A DNA stretch of 64,000 nucleotides, from NCBI RefSeq assembly GCF_000966285.1, contig NZ_KQ031391.1, positions 430,978 through 494,977 on the forward strand. Direction: 5' to 3'. Origin of the DNA: Pseudofrankia sp. DC12 (lineage in GTDB: Bacteria > Actinomycetota > Actinomycetes > Frankiales > Frankiaceae). The position numbers and the translations under genes were made by a program. Shown piece after piece: positions 58,402 to 64,000 of the stretch. The first letter of the stretch is position 1, and every line of letters begins with the position of its first letter. The notes under the pieces are model-generated. The model was not told the origin of the DNA. It saw only the letters and a list, made by a program, of their open reading frames with translations, and did not search any database.

Positions 58402-59625
58402 CTACGAGAGCCCCGCCGCCCACGGGTAGCTCTTCAGGTACGGATCGGGCTTGATCGGGCCCGGCGACGACCAGACGGCCTTGATCTGGCCGTCGGTGCC
58501 GATGAGACCGATACGGGCGGTCTTGTAGACGTGCTGGGTGGCGCCGTCGATGGTGACGTGGCCTTCCGGCAGGTCGAGAGCGATGCCGCCGGCGTCGGCC
58601 GCGGCCTTTACCTTCGCTACGTCGAAGGACCCGGCCTTCTCGACCGCGGCCTTCCACAGGTAGACGGCGTTGTACGCGGCCTCCATCGGGTCCGACGTCA
58701 CCTTGTCCGAGCCGTACTTGGCCTTGAACGCGGCGACGAAGTCCTTGTTCGCGGGCGTGTCGGTCGTCTGGTAGTAGTTCCAGGCGACGTACTGGCCGGC
58801 AAGGTACTGCGTGCCGATCGCCTTGACCTCTTCCTCGGCGATGGACACGGACATCGTCGGGATCTGGGACGGGCCGATGCCGGCCGACTTCAGCTGCTTG
58901 AAGAAGGCCACGTTGGAGTCGCCGTTGAGCGTGTTGAACACGAAGTCGGGCTTGGCCTGCTGGATCTTGTTGACGATCGTCGAGACCTCGGTGGCGCCCA
59001 GCGGGAGGTACTCCTCGCCGTCGATCTCCATCCCGTTCGCCGCCGCGTAGGCCTTGATCTCCTTGTTGGCGGTACGCGGGAAGACGTAGTCGCTACCGAC
59101 GAGGAAGATCTTCTTCTTGCCCTGCTCCTTGATGTAGTCCAGCGCCGGGATGATCTGCTGGTTGGTGGTCGCGCCCGTGTAGAAGATGTACGGGCTCTGC
59201 TCGAGGCCCTCGTACTGGACCGGGTACCAGAGCAGCGCCTTGTTCTTCTCGAACACCGGCAGCATGGCCTTGCGGCTGGCCGACGTCCAGCCACCGAAGA
59301 CGGTGGCCACCTTGTCCTGCGAGATGAGCTTCTGAGCCTTCTCAGCGAAGGTCGGCCAGTCCGAGGCACCGTCCTCTACAACCGGCTCGATCTTCTTCCC
59401 GAGCACGCCGCCCTTGGCGTTGATCTGGTCGATAGCGAGCATCTCGGAGTTCTTCACCGTGACTTCGGAGATGGCCATGGTGCCGCTCAGCGAGTGCAGC
59501 AGGCCAACCTTGACGGTGTCCGACGACGAACCGCCGGACGATCCCCCCGACCCCCCACAGGCCGCGAGCAGAAGAGCAGGCAGCACCGCGAGCGGCGCGA
59601 GCCTACGCCAGGACTTTCGAAACAA
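58402..59625 (-). CDS. urtA: Urea ABC transporter substrate-binding lipoprotein UrtA
   Basis: 407 residues with a TTG start at 59625, supported by GGGAGGG about 8 bases upstream; no ATG or GTG fits. The lipoprotein signal is [20 protein letters not shown] (lipobox LLAAC), then a Ser/Gly linker. The binding-protein fold starts [36 protein letters not shown], with [34 protein letters not shown], the urea-type (FmdD/UrtA) signature. It binds urea or amides outside the membrane and delivers them to UrtBC. Confidence 0.93.
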   Translation of the reverse strand: MFRKSWRRLAPLAVLPALLLAACGGSGGSSGGSSSDTVKVGLLHSLSGTMAISEVTVKNSEMLAIDQINAKGGVLGKKIEPVVEDGASDWPTFAEKAQKLISQDKVATVFGGWTSASRKAMLPVFEKNKALLWYPVQYEGLEQSPYIFYTGATTNQQIIPALDYIKEQGKKKIFLVGSDYVFPRTANKEIKAYAAANGMEIDGEEYLPLGATEVSTIVNKIQQAKPDFVFNTLNGDSNVAFFKQLKSAGIGPSQIPTMSVSIAEEEVKAIGTQYLAGQYVAWNYYQTTDTPANKDFVAAFKAKYGSDKVTSDPMEAAYNAVYLWKAAVEKAGSFDVAKVKAAADAGGIALDLPEGHVTIDGATQHVYKTARIGLIGTDGQIKAVWSSPGPIKPDPYLKSYPWAAGLS

Positions 59626-60084
59626 TTCCGTGCCCTCCCTAGGACGCTGGTAACGATCAGTCTAGGGAGACCCGTTACCGCGGCAGCCTCCCCGAGTTAA
59701 GCGAACGTTAATCCGGTGGGAGCGGCGGTTTCCCAGGCCGGCACGGCCGTGGGCGGGCCGAGAGAACGGCGGGACCCCGAGGGCATGGAATGCGAAGAGA
59801 ACAGACACACGCTAGGGGAGAAGCCGCCGGCGCGCCTACCGCGGGGATGCACGTCATCAGATTGTTACGCTCAGAACCCGGTGTTTCCGGCCCGTTTCTC
59901 GAACGCCTCGGAATGGCCCGCCATGACTCCGGAAACTGTTCACCGTGCGTTACGGGAACATTCACGCGGCTCGGCGGGCGGCACCTGTCAGGTGGGTCAC
60001 AGCCAGGCACCGACGGCGGCCCAGCACGGCACCGGCCTCATCAGGAAGCCACCGGCTGCGCCCGTTCGGGCAGACCCGAGCGGG
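59626..60084. other. 459-base intergenic region upstream of urtA
   Basis: Contains the urtA ribosome-binding site, the inverted repeat at 59649-59679 and a lower-GC stretch near 59695-59710 and 59845-59880. No supported gene; frames present are Arg/Pro-rich and lack family motifs. Confidence 0.45.
59649..59679. promoter_or_regulatory. Inverted repeat upstream of urtA, candidate operator
   Basis: GGTAACG (59649-59655) and CGTTACC (59673-59679) are exact inverted copies 17 bases apart, 24 bases upstream of the urtA TTG. GlnR-type nitrogen regulators bind GTnAC-type half-sites, so nitrogen control is plausible, but the spacing does not match a standard GlnR box. Confidence 0.35.
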
Positions 60085-63000
60085 CTACGGCCAGCGGTAC
60101 AACCCGTTCGACGGGCCGCTTGCCTCGCCGTTGTTCAGCGTCACGACCTGCGTCTCCGCGGCGTCGCGGGCGGCCGGACGCGGCGCCGGGGCGCCGTCGG
60201 TGGGCTCGCCGCCGGCCACCTGGGTCTCGTCCTCGTCTCCGCCGGCTCCGGCCGGGCGGCCGGGCGTCGCGGCGTCGCCGGCCCCGGCGGCCTCGGCTCG
60301 GGCCGACGCGGCGGCGCGGGCGTCACCTGGCGCTCGCCGGCTCCACGGCAGCGACCCACCGCGGCGCGCCGGCCGGCCGCCGTCACCGCGTGCCTCCGGC
60401 GGCCGGTGCGCGCCGCGGCCACCGGGACGGCCCTCGTCGAGAAGACGTGGCTCCTGCGCGCCGTCGCCGTCGCCCGGGGACCAGCCATCGCGCGGCTGCG
60501 GCTGCGGCCCGGTCCACCGGCGCCCGGCGGAACCGGCGTAGCCGTCGCGCTGCCCCGGCCAGTCGGAGCCGTTCCCGACAACCGGGCCACGCGCCGGGTC
60601 GCCGCCCAGCCGGGCCGAGCCACCTGAGGTCTCGGCGTCATCCGCGTCGTCGGCGGACGCGGCGGCGGCGCCGAAGCCCCCGAGACCGACGATGCCGCCG
60701 ATGTCGAGTCCGTTGCGGGGGCCGTTCGGGCCGCCGTCGCCGACCCTGTCCTGGCCGGGGCCGGGGCCGGGGCCGGGGCCGGCGGCGACCACTCCACCGA
60801 CGGACACGATGTCCCAGGGAGCCGGGCCGGCGGCGCCTGGCGTATCCCAGCGGCCGGCCGGCGCCGCGGGCGGCGGGCCGGCCTGGTCGCCCTCCGGTAC
60901 GAGGCCCCGCGGCCCGAACAGCGGGTCGCGGCCGGCCTGGCCCACCCGATCGAGCCCGAGCGGATCGCGGCGTGACGCGTCGTAACCGCCGTAGCCGCCG
61001 CCCTCGTAGCCGTCGCCACGTGGCCCGCCGCGGTAGCCGTTAGGGGCGAAGCCGCCGTACCCACCGGCGCCGTACCCGCCGCCGGCAAGGTCGACGTCGG
61101 GCAGGCGCATCCCGCCGCTCGGCGGGCCGCCGACAGCGAGCCCGCCGGTCGGGGGGTAGTCGGGAACCTGGTCGCTCGGCGGCACGGAAGGGCGCGGCGG
61201 CGGCGACATCGACGGATAGGCCGGCGGCACGGTGGCCGGGCCGTCCGTCCAGCCGGCCGGGCCGCTACCGTCGGCCGGTCGTCGGCGGTTCAGGCCGCCC
61301 GACGGGTCGGTCGGCGGCCCGGAGCGGCCCGGGCCCAGCTGCTCCCAGCCGGACGAGGACGCCGAACGCCCTGGCGGCATCGCCGGCGGACCAGCCGCGC
61401 CACCGGGGACGAGGCCGTCGAACCCGGGGTTCTCCCAGGACACGGAACCGCGGTGCTCGGCACGGCGCCTCTCGGCCTCGATCCGGTCCCGCCGGGCCCG
61501 GTCCCGCTCGACCCGGTCGCGGTCGATCCGTTCCAGCTCCGCGCGCTCCCGTTCGAGCCGCTCGCGCTCGGCCCGGTCGGCCTCGGCGCGCTCCCGAGCG
61601 GCCCACGCGCGCTCGGCCCGCTCGCGCTCCAGCTCCACGCGTTCGCGCTCGATCCGCATCAGCTCGGCCCGCTCACGCTCCGCGCGCTCCAGCTCGGCCC
61701 GCTCACGCTCAGCCCGCTCGTACTCGGCGCGCTCGTACTCGGCCCGTTCGAGCTCGGCGCGCTCCCGCTCGACACGCTCGCGCTCGGCGCGTTCCAGCTC
61801 CGCGCGTTCCAGCTCGGCGCGCTCGTACTCGGCGCGCTCGTACTCGGCGCTTTCCAGTTCGGCCCGTTCGAGCTCGGCACGCTCGCGCTCGGCCCGTTCC
61901 AACCCGGAGCGTTCGAGGTCGGCACGCTCGTACTCGGCCCGCTCCAACTCCGCGCGTTCGTAGTCAGCGCGGTCCAGCTCGGTACGTGCCGAACCCGCGT
62001 GCTCCTGCGCCGCACGGTCCAGCTCGGCCTGGTCCCACCCGGCACGGCCGAGCCCGCTGGCGGCCTCGTCGGCCAGCAGCCGTTCGGCCAGCAGTTCGGT
62101 GAGCGGACGCGGCGGGCCGATGTGGAAGCCCTGCGCGTAGTCGACCCCGATATCGGCGAGCACCCGGGCGAGCGACTCCCGGTCCACGTTCTCCGCGATC
62201 GTGTACATGCCGAGCGTCCGGGCGATCCGCACCACCGCGTCGACGAGGGCCATGTCCTGCGCGTTCGCGTCCGCCTGCCGGACGAAGTCACCGTCGATCT
62301 TGACGCCGCTGAACGGCAGGGTGCGCAGGTGGACCACCGAGCCCATCCCGACCCCGAAGTCGTCGAGGATGAAGCGGCAGCCGGCCGCGGTGAGCTTCTC
62401 GGCGAGCCGACGGGCGGGCTCGACGTTCACCAGGGTCGAACGCTCGGCGATCTCCAGGCCGAGCCGGGTCGGGTTGACGGCACTGCCGCGCAGCGCGTCG
62501 AGGACGAAATCACCGAAGCCGGGGTCCTCGACCGAGCGCGCCGAGACATTCACGTGCAGGTAGAGCGACCCGTGCGGCCCGTCGGCGGCCAGGGCCGAGA
62601 CGGCCTGGCCGACGACCCACCGGTCCAGCCGCAGCACCAGCTCGGTCCGCTCGACCGGTTCGAGGAACTCCCGCGGCGACAGCTCGGGCGTCAGCCCGTC
62701 CCGCAGCCGGACCAGCAGTTCGTAACCGATGACGCGGCGGGCGGCGAGGTCGACCAGGGGCAGCGCGTCGACGGCGAGCGTGCCGCTCTCCAGCGCCGAG
62801 CGCACCCGCTGGGTCACCGACACCCGCCGCTCGGCCTGGGAGTACTGCGCGTCGGTGAACAGCCGGGCCCGGTCGCGGCCCGCGTCCTTGGAGTCGTACA
62901 GCGCCAGGTCGGCCTGGGCGAGCGCGGTGGTCTCGCTGTCGACGTGCGCGAGCGGCACCACGCCGATGCTGACCGTGACCCGCAGGGCCAGCTCGTCGAC

Positions 63001-64000
63001 CGGGATCAGAGCCCGCGCGACCGCCTGGCAGACGCTCTCGGCGACCGCGAGCCCCGCCTCGCCGTCGCCGTCCGGCAGCAGCACGGCGAACTCGTCACCG
63101 CCGAGGCGGCCGAGCTCGGCGGCGGGCAGCTCCTCGCGCAGCACCTGGCTCAGGCCCCGCATGACGATGTCGCCAACGGCGTGGCCGCGCAGGTCGTTGA
63201 TGTCCTTGAAGTGGTCGACGTCAATGATCAGGAGCGAGCCGGGCCGGCCGTCCGGGGTCGTCGAGAGGTGCGTGCGCAGCGCCTTGTTGATCGCCCGGCG
63301 GTTGTACAGCCCGGTCAGGGCGTCCCGCTCGGCCAGGTGCGCGAGCTCCTGCTGGACGCGGTGCAGGTCGGTGATGTCGCGCGAGGTGCCCAGCACCCGG
63401 GCCGGGCGGCCGGCGTCGTCGGTGATGACCTCGCCGAAGCACTCGAAGACCCGCTCGCCCTGGCCGCGCCGTTCGCGCAGCCGGTGCAGGTAGGTGAAGG
63501 TCCCGGGCGTGCGGATCGCGGCCGCGACAGCGGACCGGATCATGCTCATGTCCACGGGCGGCACCAGCTGCTCGACCTGGCCCAGGTCCATCTCGTCGCC
63601 GTCGCGGAAGCCCAGCAGGGCGATCTGGTTGCGGGAGAAGCTGACCGAGCCGGCGCTCAGGTCCCACTCCCAGGTGCCCGTGCGGGTGAGCTCCTCGATG
63701 CGGTCGAGGCGGTCCGGGCTGGAAAGCAGCAGCAGCGCGGCTCCGCCTGTGCTCGGGTTCAGCACGACCTGCTGGCCGGCGCCCGCGTCGGCCGCCGGCG
63801 CCGCCTCGGCCTCACCCGGCGGCAGGACGGGCGGCCGCGGGACGACCGGCCGGGCCATCATGACGGTGTCGTCGGTGACCGGTGTGCCCCAGGCCGCCTG
63901 GTCCCACTCGGGGGTGCCGCGCCAGGCCTGGTCGCCACCCGTTGGCGCGGTCCAGCCGGCGGGGGCGGACGCGACGGCCTGGTAGGCGTCTGTGACGTCG
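60085..64000 (-). CDS. PAS-GGDEF-EAL cyclic-di-GMP protein with charged repeat, partial
   Basis: At least 1258 residues counted from ATG 63861; the frame stays open to the right edge with no start codon before it, so the true start probably lies outside. PAS domain about 50-165 (TGTWEWDLSAGSVSFS, LGTSRDITD). GGDEF about 175-335, with intact GGDEF at 254-258 but no RxxD inhibitory site. EAL about 350-595: ELL replaces EAL (Glu382), and Asn439, Glu471, Asp501-Asp502, Lys522, Glu558 and Gln578 are kept. Residues about 610-800 are RAELERAEYE-like charged repeats (probable coiled coil), then a Gly/Pro/Arg-rich tail. It makes and/or degrades cyclic di-GMP in the cytosol. Confidence 0.88.
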   Translation of the reverse strand, partial: DVTDAYQAVASAPAGWTAPTGGDQAWRGTPEWDQAAWGTPVTDDTVMMARPVVPRPPVLPPGEAEAAPAADAGAGQQVVLNPSTGGAALLLLSSPDRLDRIEELTRTGTWEWDLSAGSVSFSRNQIALLGFRDGDEMDLGQVEQLVPPVDMSMIRSAVAAAIRTPGTFTYLHRLRERRGQGERVFECFGEVITDDAGRPARVLGTSRDITDLHRVQQELAHLAERDALTGLYNRRAINKALRTHLSTTPDGRPGSLLIIDVDHFKDINDLRGHAVGDIVMRGLSQVLREELPAAELGRLGGDEFAVLLPDGDGEAGLAVAESVCQAVARALIPVDELALRVTVSIGVVPLAHVDSETTALAQADLALYDSKDAGRDRARLFTDAQYSQAERRVSVTQRVRSALESGTLAVDALPLVDLAARRVIGYELLVRLRDGLTPELSPREFLEPVERTELVLRLDRWVVGQAVSALAADGPHGSLYLHVNVSARSVEDPGFGDFVLDALRGSAVNPTRLGLEIAERSTLVNVEPARRLAEKLTAAGCRFILDDFGVGMGSVVHLRTLPFSGVKIDGDFVRQADANAQDMALVDAVVRIARTLGMYTIAENVDRESLARVLADIGVDYAQGFHIGPPRPLTELLAERLLADEAASGLGRAGWDQAELDRAAQEHAGSARTELDRADYERAELERAEYERADLERSGLERAERERAELERAELESAEYERAEYERAELERAELERAERERVERERAELERAEYERAEYERAERERAELERAERERAELMRIERERVELERERAERAWAARERAEADRAERERLERERAELERIDRDRVERDRARRDRIEAERRRAEHRGSVSWENPGFDGLVPGGAAGPPAMPPGRSASSSGWEQLGPGRSGPPTDPSGGLNRRRPADGSGPAGWTDGPATVPPAYPSMSPPPRPSVPPSDQVPDYPPTGGLAVGGPPSGGMRLPDVDLAGGGYGAGGYGGFAPNGYRGGPRGDGYEGGGYGGYDASRRDPLGLDRVGQAGRDPLFGPRGLVPEGDQAGPPPAAPAGRWDTPGAAGPAPWDIVSVGGVVAAGPGPGPGPGQDRVGDGGPNGPRNGLDIGGIVGLGGFGAAAASADDADDAETSGGSARLGGDPARGPVVGNGSDWPGQRDGYAGSAGRRWTGPQPQPRDGWSPGDGDGAQEPRLLDEGRPGGRGAHRPPEARGDGGRPARRGGSLPWSRRAPGDARAAASARAEAAGAGDAATPGRPAGAGGDEDETQVAGGEPTDGAPAPRPAARDAAETQVVTLNNGEASGPSNGLYRWP

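Noticed and set aside
59790-61043. 417-codon plus-strand frame
   Set aside because: Shadow of the Gly/Pro-rich tail of the GGDEF-EAL gene.

Overview
The window is very GC-rich actinobacterial DNA. Coding regions show strong third-position GC, there are many GTG and TTG starts, and many genes join through ATGA, GTGA or TGATG overlaps. Gene content (a cvn-type roadblock/GTPase operon, a spore-pigment-like type II polyketide synthase, mycobacterial-type acyl-CoA genes, DUF574 methyltransferases and many short tandem repeats) fits a Frankia-like or related sporulating actinomycete. The genus is an inference. No tRNA, rRNA, CRISPR array or replication origin was seen.

Positions 1-9200 are mixed accessory genes: a rhodanese 3' remnant, a type B carboxylesterase, an MFS exporter with a TetR regulator, a YccF membrane protein, a flavin monooxygenase with a coupled small ORF, an ATP-dependent DNA ligase, a broken membrane-protein gene and a DUF429 protein. 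Positions 9400-20000 hold a minus-strand type II PKS cluster. In transcription order it runs regulator, TcmI-like cyclase, ACP, aromatase/cyclase, cupin, KS-alpha, chain-length factor, ketoreductase, two small monooxygenases, glycosyltransferase, O-methyltransferase. This predicts a reduced, cyclised, oxidised, glycosylated and methylated aromatic polyketide. Positions 20200-24550 are a complete four-gene conservon (sensor kinase, roadblock, DUF742, small GTPase).

Positions 25500-36100 carry an acyl-CoA ligase, a repeat-bearing methyltransferase, a collapsed CaiB-type CoA-transferase, an orphan histidine kinase joined to a DUF4097 protein, a sigma-like/MDMPI protein, FdhD and a small Ntn-hydrolase-like protein. 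Positions 36100-45850 contain an aldo/keto reductase, an enoyl-CoA hydratase with a KstR-like box, and a minus-strand trio (GCS2/ATP-grasp ligase fusion, AsnB-type amidotransferase, GNAT) that looks like a pathway for an N-acetylated peptide amide. A histidine-rich CDF metal exporter follows.

Positions 46200-51700 hold a double-hotdog protein, a GntR/FCD regulator, hypotheticals and a secreted alpha/beta hydrolase. Positions 51790-54410 form a scarred island: a VapBC45-like toxin-antitoxin pair lies between fragments of DUF574 SAM-methyltransferase genes, next to what may be the 5' part of a group II intron. Positions 54535-59625 encode a urtABCDE urea-type ABC transporter, and the right edge is a large PAS-GGDEF-EAL protein with a long charged repeat.

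In-phase tandem repeats of 18 or 27 bp and out-of-phase heptamer arrays recur through the window, inside genes and in spacers, often beside pseudogenes. All functional calls rest on motif reading by eye.
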